Positions 49,074-58,997 of a stretch of DNA of 64,000 bases are shown in pieces. The notes beneath the pieces are model-generated. The model searched no databases. It was not told the DNA's origin and worked only from the letters and a program-made list of their open reading frames with translations. How positions within the stretch are numbered: position 1 is the stretch's first letter; every line of letters starts with the position of its first letter. The translations under genes and the position numbers were made by a program. Origin of the DNA: Nitrospiraceae bacterium (lineage in GTDB: Bacteria; Nitrospirota; Nitrospiria; Nitrospirales; Nitrospiraceae); NCBI GenBank assembly GCA_009692155.1, contig SHZW01000004.1, positions 1-64,000 of the forward strand. The letters run 5' to 3'.

Positions 49074-49778
49074 GTGTTTGTACGAGACTTCCACCTCATC
49101 ACAGTTGTTCTGATGGGCGCCCTCATCGGCGCGTCCGTCGGCATGGCGGCCGATGAGGGGATGGAGCGCACCCTGGAAATCCAGGTGCTGCATCAACAGG
49201 CGGCGGCCGAGTCCATGCACACGCAGGAAGCAACCGATCTCCACGTCAAATGGACGGCTCGCCGGAAGCCCGTCCCGGATGATGAAGAGCGGGCGGCGCA
49301 GGTGGCGCAGACGCTCAAGCAGGCCATCGAGAAGTACAAAGACTATCGGGTGGCGCTCAATAAGGGCTTCCAGCCGTTCCTGCCGAACGTGCCACAGCCG
49401 TACTACTACTTCATGAAAAAGCTCAACGGCTTCAAAGTCGCGCTCACGTTCGACCCCGCGCAGCCTTCCGCAGTGCTGTATCGGAGAACCGAGAGGGACT
49501 ACGAGCTGATCGGCGCCCTGTATATCGCGCCGAAGGACGCAAGCGAGCGTGAGCTCAATTCACGCGTGCCGTTGAGCGTGGCGCAGTGGCACGCGCACGT
49601 CAATGTGTGCATCCCGCCCAAAGGGACGACCGATTGGACCCGATTCGGCGTGAGGGGCTCGATTGCGACCGAGAAGGACTGCGCGAAAGCCGGAGGCCGG
49701 TTCGTTCCTCAGTTGTTCGGCTGGATGCTGCCTGTCTATCCTTTCGAAGACGCGCCCGAGAAAATCTGGGCGCGATAG
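49074..49778 (+). CDS. Secreted hypothetical protein
   Basis: N-terminal hydrophobic segment; VAQWHAHVNVCIPPKG. Confidence 0.6.
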   Translation: MFVRDFHLITVVLMGALIGASVGMAADEGMERTLEIQVLHQQAAAESMHTQEATDLHVKWTARRKPVPDDEERAAQVAQTLKQAIEKYKDYRVALNKGFQPFLPNVPQPYYYFMKKLNGFKVALTFDPAQPSAVLYRRTERDYELIGALYIAPKDASERELNSRVPLSVAQWHAHVNVCIPPKGTTDWTRFGVRGSIATEKDCAKAGGRFVPQLFGWMLPVYPFEDAPEKIWAR

Positions 49779-49902
49779 AGGACGCTGAAAAACAACCTCC
49801 GACTTTGTTCTCGGTCGCTCATTCCCCTCAACGTACTGAAAAAGTACGTCTCGGGGCCCTCACTCCCTGCGGCCTCGTCGGAAGGTTTTTTTGAGCGTCC
49901 TC
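49778..49902. repeat. ~125-bp composite palindrome, terminator-like
   Basis: gaggacgctgaaaaacaacctccgac ... gtcggaaggtttttttgagcgtcctc; inner cgtactgaaaaagtacg hairpin. Confidence 0.85.
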
Positions 49903-49927
49903 GACCGGAACACTCGTAATCGATTTG

Positions 49928-50893
49928 TCAGACCGACACGCCCCAGAGCTGCTTGGCGAGGATGCCGATCGCGTAGGTCACGCCGACGGCGATCGTGATG
50001 ATCACGAGGTTGAGCGCGATCCGCTTCGTGACGTCCATGCCGGAGAGAAACGCGAGCAGAGTGGAGGCCAGGATGGTCATGGCGCCGGCGGTGAGCAGCG
50101 ATACGGCCGCCGTCTTCGCGCCGAGCAGGACCGGCAGCACCGGCACCAGCGCCCCCAGGAAGTAGCTGCAGCCCACCACCACGGCCGATCCGAAGGGCTG
50201 GTCTTCCATTTGCGTGTCTGTCTGCTCCCCCAAAAACTGTTTCCTCAGAAACTCCGTCGTTTTGACTTCCTTCTCGGAGTTCAGCGCGGCGTAGGCGCCG
50301 GCGGCCATGGAGATCGAGCCGGCCACGGCGGTGGTCGAGGCGGCGATCAGCACCGTCATCGCGTCGCCGAACGCAGCGAAGAAGCCGCTCACGGCGCCCA
50401 GAATCTCCACCAACCCGTCATTCAATCCCAGGAAGATGTTCCGGATCCGCTCCGGGTTGATTTTCCGTTCCGTCAATTGCGAAACCAGCACGTCCTCGTG
50501 CTTGAACTCGTCCATCAGGATGCCTTTGAGGGCGTTTCCAAGCGGCTGATCCTTGTAGATGTTCCAGAGCGTGAGGTACTTTCGCACGCCGTGGACTTCG
50601 ATCGCTTCGAGGACGAGGTGAATGCCCCTGGTGCCGAAGAGCCGGCAGGCCAGGACCATGAACTGCAACTTCAGCCGGCGGCCTGCGTCGATGGCGGTGA
50701 GGCGGGAATCGAAGAACTTCTGCCAGAAGGCCAGGTGCTGTGTCTCGACGACGATCAGTTCATCGAGGACCTTCTGCGATTCCGTATCGTTGGAAATATT
50801 CCGGAGGGCCTTGTACAGCGAGAGATCGAACAGCTCCTCCAGGATGAGCATCCGCGCCAGCGCGGGGTCATGGGGGAGAGCTGTGGTGGCCAT
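49928..50893 (-). CDS. Ferritin-like/VIT1-CCC1 fused membrane protein (MbfA-like)
   Basis: N-terminal helical E/H-rich domain plus VIT1 segment NIFLGLNDGLVEILGAVSGFFAAFGDAMTVLIAASTTAVAGSISMAAGAYAALNSEKEV. Confidence 0.8.
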   Translation of the reverse strand: MATTALPHDPALARMLILEELFDLSLYKALRNISNDTESQKVLDELIVVETQHLAFWQKFFDSRLTAIDAGRRLKLQFMVLACRLFGTRGIHLVLEAIEVHGVRKYLTLWNIYKDQPLGNALKGILMDEFKHEDVLVSQLTERKINPERIRNIFLGLNDGLVEILGAVSGFFAAFGDAMTVLIAASTTAVAGSISMAAGAYAALNSEKEVKTTEFLRKQFLGEQTDTQMEDQPFGSAVVVGCSYFLGALVPVLPVLLGAKTAAVSLLTAGAMTILASTLLAFLSGMDVTKRIALNLVIITIAVGVTYAIGILAKQLWGVSV

Positions 50894-50903
50894 CAGGCGG
50901 GAC

Positions 50904-51683
50904 TCATTCTGGAGAAAATAGAGAACCTAAGATGTGGTATCCGCCATCCACGTAAATGACTTCTCCGGTGATGCCGCGGCCCAGCGAGCTGAGCAGAAAG
51001 AGGGCGGTATCGCCGCACTCCGACTGTTCCGTCGCATGGCGCAAGGGCGCAAACTCGCGGTGATGGTCCACCATCTTGCTGATGCCAGCCACGCCGCGCG
51101 CGGCCAGGGTGCGGATCGGGCCGGCGGAAATCGCATTCACGCGGATGTTCCTGGGGCCCAGGTCATGGGCCAGATAGCGGACGGAGGATTCGAGCGCCGC
51201 CTTGGCCACGCCCATCACGTTGTAGTGCGGCACCACGCGCTCGCTGCCCAGATAGGTGAGCGTGACGACGGAGCCGCCCCCGGTCATGAGCGGGGCAGCT
51301 GCACGCGTGACGGCGATCAGCGAATAGGCGCTGACGTCGAGCGCGGTCGCGAAGCCCTTCCGCGTCGTGTTGACGAACTGGCCGGTTAATTCTTCGCGCG
51401 GGGCGAAGGCGACCGAATGGACGAGAAAATCGAGCCGGCCGAATTCCTTCTCCACCTGCTTCAGCAGCGCGTCAATCTGAACATCGTCACTGACATCGCA
51501 AGGAAAGGTCTTGGAACCAGGGACCGTCCTGGCCAGCTCATCCACGTTTTCCTTCAGCCGCTCGCCCTGGTAGTTGAAAAAGAGCTGCGCCCCTTCACGG
51601 GCCGTGGCTTCCGCGATCGCCCAGGCGATGCTGTGCTTGTTGGCGACCCCGACGATCAGTCCCTTCTTGCCGTCCATCAGCAT
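50904..51683 (-). CDS. fabI: Enoyl-ACP reductase (NADH)
   Basis: GKKGLIVGVANKHSIAWAIAEATAREGAQL; YLGSERVVPHYNVMGVAKAALESSVRYLAHDLGPRNIRVNAISAGPIRTLAARGV. Confidence 0.96.
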   Translation of the reverse strand: MLMDGKKGLIVGVANKHSIAWAIAEATAREGAQLFFNYQGERLKENVDELARTVPGSKTFPCDVSDDVQIDALLKQVEKEFGRLDFLVHSVAFAPREELTGQFVNTTRKGFATALDVSAYSLIAVTRAAAPLMTGGGSVVTLTYLGSERVVPHYNVMGVAKAALESSVRYLAHDLGPRNIRVNAISAGPIRTLAARGVAGISKMVDHHREFAPLRHATEQSECGDTALFLLSSLGRGITGEVIYVDGGYHILGSLFSPE

Positions 51684-51828
51684 GATGCGCGCGTCTCCTT
51701 GGTTGAGGAGGTTCTACGACCGGGCGTCAAGATACCACGATTCACGGCCCAAGTGAACCGGCTTGCTGCGCCGGCCATTGCGGGGATTCCGGCAGGAACG
51801 TAGAATGGCCCAGGTTGTGGCTATTGCT

Positions 51829-52188
51829 ATGAGGTACGGGATGCGGATCGTGATGATACTGAGCGCGGCGATGCTCGCCGGTACGCTGGCGGGGTGCGCG
51901 GAGTTTAAGGACGATGCGCTGTATTACGAAACCTATGAGATCAAGCACCTGACGGTGATTATTCTTGACGACAAGGCCCTGCAGCGGCGCTGGCAGTATG
52001 TCTCCGGCAGGCCGGCGAGCAAGACCATCAAATTCACGGTTGCCGGCAGCCAGATGAGCATGGCGGACACGGTGAAGGGCTTCTTCGATTACAAAACGAA
52101 TACGATCTACTGCAGCAAGGCGAATTTTGACGTCTGCGGGCACGAGCTGTTCCACGCCATCATGGGCCGCTTCCACGAGGAGCGGTGA
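51829..52188 (+). CDS. Small lipoprotein with HExxH motif
   Basis: Lipobox LAGTLAGC; C-terminal GHELFHAIMGRFHEER. Confidence 0.65.
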   Translation: MRYGMRIVMILSAAMLAGTLAGCAEFKDDALYYETYEIKHLTVIILDDKALQRRWQYVSGRPASKTIKFTVAGSQMSMADTVKGFFDYKTNTIYCSKANFDVCGHELFHAIMGRFHEER

Positions 52189-52191
52189 GGG

Positions 52192-52317
52192 TCAGCTGAG
52201 GAACAGGTAGGCGCCTGCACCCGCAGCCAGGAGCACGGCGATCCCGAGCATCGCCTTTTCGTGCCCGCACATACCCGACTGAGCCTTGCAGACCTGCAGT
52301 GTGCACATCAGTGACAT
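52192..52317 (-). CDS. 41-aa Cys/His + single-TM microprotein
   Basis: MSLMCTLQVCKAQSGMCGHEKAMLGIAVLLAAGAGAYLFLS*; RBS ggagga upstream; below the ORF-track cutoff. Confidence 0.55.
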   Translation of the reverse strand: MSLMCTLQVCKAQSGMCGHEKAMLGIAVLLAAGAGAYLFLS

Positions 52318-52339
52318 GGTCTTCCTCCGTGCTGGAACG

Positions 52340-52549
52340 TCAGGACCGGGGCTTGTGCTGCGCGATTGCCGCGTCCACGAGCGCGAACAGCGAAACCAGC
52401 GTCAGGAGCGCGCCGCTCGTAAACCATCCGAACGGCCAGAGCTTCCACGCATGGTCCGTCAGGCCGGCAACGAGGCCGATGACTCCGCAGGCAAAACCCA
52501 GCACCGCGCCGATCCGGCCGATCAAGATACGCTTGCATCCGACAGGCAT
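52340..52549 (-). CDS. Small membrane protein (two TM segments)
   Basis: MPVGCKRILIGRIGAVLGFACGVIGLVAGLTDHAWKLWPFGWFTSGALLTLVSLFALVDAAIAQHKPRS; RBS aaaggaggtg. Confidence 0.7.
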   Translation of the reverse strand: MPVGCKRILIGRIGAVLGFACGVIGLVAGLTDHAWKLWPFGWFTSGALLTLVSLFALVDAAIAQHKPRS

Positions 52550-52845
52550 AGGGCACCTCCTTTGGCTGGAAACCAGGGCAGAGTACCGCACGAAACGGAA
52601 GATGAAAGCGGAGAATAATGGAGGATGAAGTCGGAAACGCGGCTACTGTGTCAGATGGACATGGTTCTGTCAATCCATTGAGCCGGCATGGGCGTGTGGG
52701 GGGATCGTGCCGGGTAGCGGGAGCCATCGGCCGGTCTGAACCTGTGACGGGAGGAAGCGGAAATGGTGCCTGGCACCTGTTTCCTCCCCAGCATAAGATG
52801 ATAATCTACGATCGTATCGGTTCACCACAATCCAAGGAGGAACCC

Positions 52846-53322
52846 ATGTTCATCGAGCAGTTCAAAAAACTCTCACTCGTCGGCGTGCTCGCAGTGGTCG
52901 CTGTGCTGTTCGGGTCGTTTGGCGCAGGCGACGTGTATGCGGCTGACGGTCAGGCCAAAGAGAAGGTCAAAGTCCTTTACCACGTGGATGGGAAGGACCC
53001 CGAAGTCGCCAAATATGCCCTGGCGCTCATCAACAAGCACATTGATGCAGAGGGCGGCCCGGAGAACATCGATGTCGAGTTGGTGGTCCATGGGCCAGCG
53101 CTGGAGCTCTTCGAACGGGACAAGATGGATCCGGAGATGACCAAGCGGTTTAACGCGATCATCGAGAAGGGCGTGCACGCCGAAATGTGCCAGGTCTCCA
53201 TGAAGGCGTTCGGCAAGTCGCTGGATCAGTTGGCGAAGGGGTTCGTTGCGACGCTCCATCCAGTGGCCGTGAAGCGCATCGCGGATCTGCAGAAAGAAGG
53301 GTACTTGTACATCAAGCCGTGA
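52846..53322 (+). CDS. Periplasmic DsrE/DsrF-like protein
   Basis: Signal peptide; KVLYHVDGKDPEVAKYALALINKHIDAEGGPENIDVELVVHGPALELFE; ggagg RBS. Confidence 0.8.
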   Translation: MFIEQFKKLSLVGVLAVVAVLFGSFGAGDVYAADGQAKEKVKVLYHVDGKDPEVAKYALALINKHIDAEGGPENIDVELVVHGPALELFERDKMDPEMTKRFNAIIEKGVHAEMCQVSMKAFGKSLDQLAKGFVATLHPVAVKRIADLQKEGYLYIKP

Positions 53323-53691
53323 CGAAGCAGTGGAATGCCATGCCCCCTGTCAATACAAGGGGCCGTGCAACGGGATTTCTGTGCCCTCGTCCTCGTTACA
53401 AGGCTGGGCCATCCCCTGGGCATGGCGGCGGCTGAGGCTGCGAATCAGGCGATTCCGAAAAAGTCCCCATTAAAGCCCTCCTATATAATAGTTGAATGCA
53501 GGCCCCTGGGGACGTGGTATGCTGCCCCATGACGTATAGGCCCCGCTGACTGTCCTATCTCTTCGCGCGTCCTGATTTCTTCCCAGCGCGACCGATTCTC
53601 CAGTCTCAGCCGCTTTGACGCCAGAGTTGCTCCGCAGCGTAGTAGGCATGGGTGTGGTCCGCCGACTGCAATTGCTTCGAGAGGGGGACGG

Positions 53692-53922
53692 GTGAACTGC
53701 TCGCGTTGTCGTGGCCTGATGGTGGGCACCGTGTTGTTGGACACGGGAAGCTCCACCGACAGCTTCTCCGGCTGGCAGTGCCTGCAGTGCGGGGAGGTTA
53801 TCGACCCAGGCATTACCGCCAACCGGAAGCATCACCTCGAACCGAGACGGAACGGGGCGCGCCCGCCCGGTTCATTACCGGCGAAGGCCGGCGGCGCCAA
53901 GCGCAAAAACATGAACATCTGA
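53692..53922 (+). CDS. Small zinc-ribbon protein
   Basis: MNCSRCRGLMVGT...GWQCLQCGEVIDPGI (two CXXC). Confidence 0.6.
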   Translation: MNCSRCRGLMVGTVLLDTGSSTDSFSGWQCLQCGEVIDPGITANRKHHLEPRRNGARPPGSLPAKAGGAKRKNMNI

Positions 53923-53938
53923 TGGAGGCATGACGATT

Positions 53939-54274
53939 ATGAAGGACGAAAAAGCGGCACAGGCAGTGGCGCCCTGGATTAGAATTCCAAACGGCACCAG
54001 GGTCCGGCATCGGCCGGAGGGGAAGGACGGTGTCGTGGACGGCCTGACGGAGATCGTCACCGGGCCGGGCCGGAATCCCGACGGGCGGTCGCAGTATCGC
54101 ATCGATGTGGCGGGAGAGCCCGCCATGCAACTCGCGGCTGAGGATGAACTGCTGCTCCTCACGGATAAGAGCGGGCTGGTCCTCATTCTCAGGCAACAAG
54201 AGGGGTACCGCCGCCAAATCACGGATCGGCTCCATGCCACCTTCACCGCCGACCGGTTTGTTGTTGCGAAGTGA
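53939..54274 (+). CDS. Hypothetical protein
   Basis: IPNGTRVRHRPEGKDGVVDGLTEIVTGPGRNPDGRSQYRIDVAG; follows zinc-ribbon ORF. Confidence 0.55.
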   Translation: MKDEKAAQAVAPWIRIPNGTRVRHRPEGKDGVVDGLTEIVTGPGRNPDGRSQYRIDVAGEPAMQLAAEDELLLLTDKSGLVLILRQQEGYRRQITDRLHATFTADRFVVAK

Positions 54275-54381
54275 ACGCGCCATGAACTGGAGCGACCATT
54301 GCAGCAGTGGAATGTCCCCATGCCTCATTCGGGAGTGGGTATGTTTACGAAAACAAGAGAACGCGAAAAAGGAGACACGCA

Positions 54382-54525
54382 ATGACAACCGAAGAGCAAA
54401 TCGCGAAGATGACGACAGCGATCAAGCAGGCCATCAAGGTGATGGGGGACCGGTTCGGATCGACGGAGGAAGAGGTCGCGAGGGTTATTCTGGAGTTGAA
54501 GGCGTCGCTGCAAACTGCTTCATGA
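54382..54525 (+). CDS. Hypothetical small protein (47 aa)
   Basis: MTTEEQIAKMTTAIKQAIKVMGDRFGSTEEEVARVILELKASLQTAS; ggag RBS upstream. Confidence 0.45.
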   Translation: MTTEEQIAKMTTAIKQAIKVMGDRFGSTEEEVARVILELKASLQTAS

Positions 54526-54586
54526 GCATGCTGAAGCATGCGAAGGCGCAGTGGGCTTCTGTATCAATAGAAGGAACGCGAAGACC

Positions 54587-54748
54587 GTGAAGAAAGACAA
54601 GATCAAGTTCTCGAATGAGCACAACGACCGGAAATCCGACCCAGTGCGCAAACGGGGCAGCGCACGCGCGCCGCAACGCGCCGGCGACGGCCTGACCTGC
54701 AACGAAGCCCAGGTGGAGGCCCTTCTGTCTGAGGGCGAGTCAACCTAA
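54587..54748 (+). CDS. Hypothetical small basic protein
   Basis: GTG start candidate; KKDKIKFSNEHNDRKSDPVRKRG...; weak support. Confidence 0.25.
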   Translation: MKKDKIKFSNEHNDRKSDPVRKRGSARAPQRAGDGLTCNEAQVEALLSEGEST

Positions 54749-55011
54749 GCCTCTGCGCGCGTCCTGAAAAAGCAGCCTCTCGCCTTATACGCACCCAGCA
54801 TCAGCCCCGCGCGAGCGCGGGACCGCGTTGGATGGCGGTCTCCGTCGGCCGGCTTCCAAATTATGAGTGTCCCTAATTTTCTTCTCCCGTATTTCCTTTC
54901 ATCCTGAAAGAGGGCCGTGATAAGCTGTCCCTACCCTGAAGAGAATCCTTCACTGGCTGCTCGTTCCTGCTTCCGTAGATAAGTACCAGGCGGTCCGCAG
55001 AGAGAGGTCCC

Positions 55012-56643
55012 ATGCTGGTGTTCCTGGTACATGTCCGCGACCCCCAGTTCTACGCGCTTCCCGTGAAGACGCGCGCCAAGAACGGGCGCATCCGGGTCAT
55101 GGGCTTTCCTCCCATCGGCATCATGTCCCTCTCGTCCGTGCTCAAGCAGGCGGGGCACGAATGCGTGATGTTCGACCAGGCCAATCCGGACACGCCCGAC
55201 GAAGTCATCATCGAGGCGATCAACCGGCGTCAGCCGGCGCTGGTCGGCCTGAGCTTTCTCAGCACCACCAGCTATCCCTACGCCAAGATTCTGGCCCGCC
55301 GGATACGGGCCGCCAATCAGAAGGTGAAACTGGCGTTCGGCGGAGTCTTTGCGACCCTCAGTGCCCAGCTTGTCAAACTCCAATGCCCCGAGGTTGATTT
55401 CGTCTGCCGCGGTGACGGCGAGCAGTTGATCCTGGACCTGCTCGAGCACCTGGACAATCCGGAGCCCGTGGCCGGGTTGACCTGGGCCAGGGACGGACAG
55501 GTCAGGCAGAACGCCAACCGGACGATGGAACGCAACCTGGACCAATGGCCGTTCCCGGACCGGGAGAGCCTCGAACTGGATTTCATCGAATCCATGCCGC
55601 TGGATGTGCCGGCCGTGCTCTCCATGGAGCGGTTCACCACCATGCAGACGTCGCGCGGCTGTCCCTGGCCCTGCGTGTTCTGCGACATTCCGATTTTCAA
55701 CGAGGGCAAATGGCGGGCCCGGAGTCCGCAGCACGTCACGGACGAATTCAAGCATCTCCAGGAACTTGGCTATGGGTCGGTCTACTTCGTGGACGACCAT
55801 TTCCTCTTGCAGCCCAAACGCATCGAGGCCATCTGCAAGGGAGTGGTCGACAACGGCATCACGATCCAGTGGGGCTGCGAGGGGCGCGTGGACTCGGTGG
55901 CCCAGCACCTGTTTCCGGCCATGGCCAAGGCCCATTGCCGGACCATCATGTTCGGGATCGAGAGCGGCAGCCAGAAGATCCTGGATCGGCTGCAAAAGGA
56001 ACAGACGCTGGCAGAAGTAGAACACGCCGTCGGCAACGCCAAGCGGGCCGGCATCGAGATCGTCCACGGATTTTTCACCGTCGGCAACCCCGATGAAACG
56101 GTGGAGGACATGGAGGCCACCTTCGACCTGGCCTCCCGGCTGCCCCTCGACACGTTCGGGTTCAACCGGCTCTGCGTGTATCGGGGAACGCCCCTGTGGC
56201 AGGAATACGTGAAGCGCGGGCTGGTGAGCGAGACGACGGATTGGTACAAGTACTTCAAGTGTTCCGCGATCGATCCGACCTGTCTGCCGGGAGAAACGAT
56301 CAACGATGTGCGGCAGGCCGGGCTGCGGCGACTCTTTCTCTACAAGCTGCTGCATTATCCGGTGCAGACGTTCCGTCTGCTGCGACGCTTCCTCCGCTAC
56401 ATGCCCGTCCGTGACGTCGTCTATCTCATCATCAAGCCGTTCCTGGGGAAGGGAAAGGGCGCGACCAAAGCCGAGGTGCTTTCCCGCGCCGTCGAACACG
56501 GGGTTCTGAAAGATGAGGCCGCCAGCCTCACCCAGGTGACGGACGACATGCTGGAGCACGTCTTCCGGGAATCTCGCTCCGAGCGCCTCCGCATTCAGCA
56601 GGAAGCCGAGGGTCGCCGCGAGCTGCCCATGGTCGCCTCCTGA
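55012..56643 (+). CDS. B12-binding-domain radical SAM protein
   Basis: N-term cobalamin-binding-like domain; TSRGCPWPCVFCDIPIF (CX3CX2C). Confidence 0.9.
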   Translation: MLVFLVHVRDPQFYALPVKTRAKNGRIRVMGFPPIGIMSLSSVLKQAGHECVMFDQANPDTPDEVIIEAINRRQPALVGLSFLSTTSYPYAKILARRIRAANQKVKLAFGGVFATLSAQLVKLQCPEVDFVCRGDGEQLILDLLEHLDNPEPVAGLTWARDGQVRQNANRTMERNLDQWPFPDRESLELDFIESMPLDVPAVLSMERFTTMQTSRGCPWPCVFCDIPIFNEGKWRARSPQHVTDEFKHLQELGYGSVYFVDDHFLLQPKRIEAICKGVVDNGITIQWGCEGRVDSVAQHLFPAMAKAHCRTIMFGIESGSQKILDRLQKEQTLAEVEHAVGNAKRAGIEIVHGFFTVGNPDETVEDMEATFDLASRLPLDTFGFNRLCVYRGTPLWQEYVKRGLVSETTDWYKYFKCSAIDPTCLPGETINDVRQAGLRRLFLYKLLHYPVQTFRLLRRFLRYMPVRDVVYLIIKPFLGKGKGATKAEVLSRAVEHGVLKDEAASLTQVTDDMLEHVFRESRSERLRIQQEAEGRRELPMVAS

Positions 56644-56787
56644 GCCGTCTCCATTGGCAGGCCTTTTGGCCCCTTCGACAAGCTCAGGATAAACCGTCAG
56701 GATTCAGCGGAAACGATTCCTGGTGCCTTTTCTCACCCTCTCGAATCCTTTTCTGCGGCTGTGTCTCTCAAATAAAAGGGTGATAGT

Positions 56788-58638
56788 ATGGTGAGCGATA
56801 CACGCGATGGTGTATCACCGGCACATTATTTTACTCTGATCAGTGAGCTCCGGCCGAAGAGCATCGGCATGTTCATGAATAGATATTCACCAGTTCACGT
56901 CCCACACACCTCCGTCCGGCGAAGGGCTCAATCCATCGCAATGTTCCTTGGTGTGCCGCTTGTGGCGGCGTTGACGATGGGTTCCCTGTCGTTCGCGGAG
57001 GACTCACAGGTGCTTTCAGAGGAGAAAGCAGTCGAACGCGCGAAAGGTGCATGGGAGAGCGGCGCGACAAGCAACGCACTGGAGATCATTGACCAGGGAA
57101 TTCAAAACCATCCCCACTCGCTCAGGCTGCACAAATTACGCGGGGATATTTTCACGACAATCCGACGCCACCGGGAAGCGGTTGCGGCCTATGAGACGGT
57201 GCTCGCCAGCCAGCCAGCCGCGCTGGATGTCCGATGGGCGAAGTGGAGTGTGTTGATTCGCTCGGGACGTGGAGAGGAATCACTCGCCGAGTTGCAACGC
57301 ATTGCACAGGTCGATTCCAGGAATCCCCTGGTTCATTTGCGGTTGGCGCAAGAACTCCGAAATCTAGATCACCTCGATGAATCGCTGGAACCGTACAAGA
57401 AGGCCGTGGAACTCGCTCCGGATTTGCTCGGCTGGCGGCTGGGGATGGCCCGGGCGCGATTTGATCTCCTGGACTATCCGGGCGCGGAGCAGGAAGTCCA
57501 ATACGTGCTGCAACGGGTGCCACCCGGGTCCCCGCTGGAGCTCCCTGCCAAAAATCTCCTGTCAATGATCTCCGGATCCATGGCGCAGAGCCGGCGCTTT
57601 GAATCCATTCCTCCTGCAGCAGTGGCACCGGCACAGCGTAAGGAATGGGCTATGATTCGCGCCGACGCATGGAGATTGTCCGTGGCGGGCCGTTATGAGG
57701 AGGCCGAGCCGATCTTCCGACGACTGCTGATCCTCAACCCGGGGGATCCCACGGCCACCCATCAATTAGGGGTGATCTTGATGCAGCTTGACCGGTGCCA
57801 GGAGGCGCTGGACATTCTCGGACGCATGTTCAATCTTGATCCAAACGAAGAAGACTATGCGGATACGGTCTTTCGCATGGGCCAATGCCTGGTGAAATTG
57901 GAACGGTGGGAGGAAGCGTACGTTCATTTTCAAACACTGTATGATTCGGCCGTCGAGTTTGAAAAGGCCAACAAGGGCGTGGCGCTCCCGCCTGACACCC
58001 GTGTGTTGGATAAGGAGAAGCTGGCCCTGTGGCTGGACAAGGTTCGCCCCCATGTTCCCGAGATGGAGAAAATGAAGGCTGCGGAGGCCGCGCACAGCAG
58101 CCCACCTGGCGATACCTCCGGCGCCTCAGTCCCGTCGGAGGAAGAACGGTACCGGCAGGCCATCGATCGGCTGAAACCACAGAAACCACTGGATGCGCGG
58201 GTGTCGCTCATGGGCCGGGACGCCGATTTCAGCTTGTTTCGATTTGTCATCCCGGCGAACCACGTCATGCGGGATGACTTTCCAACCGGTGAGCATGATT
58301 TTATTCCCATTCACCCGGGGGACAGCTTTCCCACGGCACAGAAAGAGATCTACCTGGTGTTTGGATTGGTGACGGCCTCGTATGATGCGATAACCCTCTC
58401 GGCACAATGTGTGCTTGAAACATCCGAGGCGACGGGAGAGCAACGCATCCTGGCACAGGACCGGGTCGTCCTGTCCATGAGCGATCTGTCCGGCTATTTT
58501 ATGCTACCCCCTCCCAAAACCGGATGGACGCCGGGCCTCTACCGCTGCGGGTTGTTCGAGGGAGAGCGGGCCTCCGCCTACACGCTGGTGGATGAAGTCC
58601 GGTTCCGTATCATCGATCCAAAGGACAGGAAAGCCTGA
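56788..58638 (+). CDS. TPR-repeat protein, exported
   Basis: Internal hydrophobic signal segment; repeated TPR-like helices (LHKLRGDIFTTIRRHREAVAAYETVLASQPAAL). Confidence 0.75.
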   Translation: MVSDTRDGVSPAHYFTLISELRPKSIGMFMNRYSPVHVPHTSVRRRAQSIAMFLGVPLVAALTMGSLSFAEDSQVLSEEKAVERAKGAWESGATSNALEIIDQGIQNHPHSLRLHKLRGDIFTTIRRHREAVAAYETVLASQPAALDVRWAKWSVLIRSGRGEESLAELQRIAQVDSRNPLVHLRLAQELRNLDHLDESLEPYKKAVELAPDLLGWRLGMARARFDLLDYPGAEQEVQYVLQRVPPGSPLELPAKNLLSMISGSMAQSRRFESIPPAAVAPAQRKEWAMIRADAWRLSVAGRYEEAEPIFRRLLILNPGDPTATHQLGVILMQLDRCQEALDILGRMFNLDPNEEDYADTVFRMGQCLVKLERWEEAYVHFQTLYDSAVEFEKANKGVALPPDTRVLDKEKLALWLDKVRPHVPEMEKMKAAEAAHSSPPGDTSGASVPSEEERYRQAIDRLKPQKPLDARVSLMGRDADFSLFRFVIPANHVMRDDFPTGEHDFIPIHPGDSFPTAQKEIYLVFGLVTASYDAITLSAQCVLETSEATGEQRILAQDRVVLSMSDLSGYFMLPPPKTGWTPGLYRCGLFEGERASAYTLVDEVRFRIIDPKDRKA

Positions 58639-58772
58639 CCCCGGATAGACTCGCCCGTCGCCATCGGCGGGCGTCTCACAAAATTCTGAATGTTCCCATT
58701 TCCTTTCCCTCATGCTGCTTGACGAAGTATGGAAAGGATACGATAATGTCTCACTGAGAGAGGGAAACCACC

Positions 58773-58997
58773 ATGAGTCCCAAGCTTCAAGAAGAGCTGA
58801 TTCAGCAAATGGCTCGGCTGCCCGAAGAAGAGCAGAAGCGAGTCCTGGCCTTTGTGAAAGGTCTGACGCCTGCTGCCGGAGGGATGTCCGGCAAGGACTT
58901 GCTGAAGTTCTCGGGCGCTATCGGCCACGCTGATTTGCAAGCGATGACCAAGGCTATTGAGGAGGGATGCGAGAGGATAGATCGGGGTGAGTGGTAG
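58773..58997 (+). CDS. Probable VapB-type antitoxin
   Basis: 74-aa ORF overlapping the PIN-domain gene start; SPKLQEELIQQMARLPEEEQKRVLAFVKGL. Confidence 0.65.
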   Translation: MSPKLQEELIQQMARLPEEEQKRVLAFVKGLTPAAGGMSGKDLLKFSGAIGHADLQAMTKAIEEGCERIDRGEW

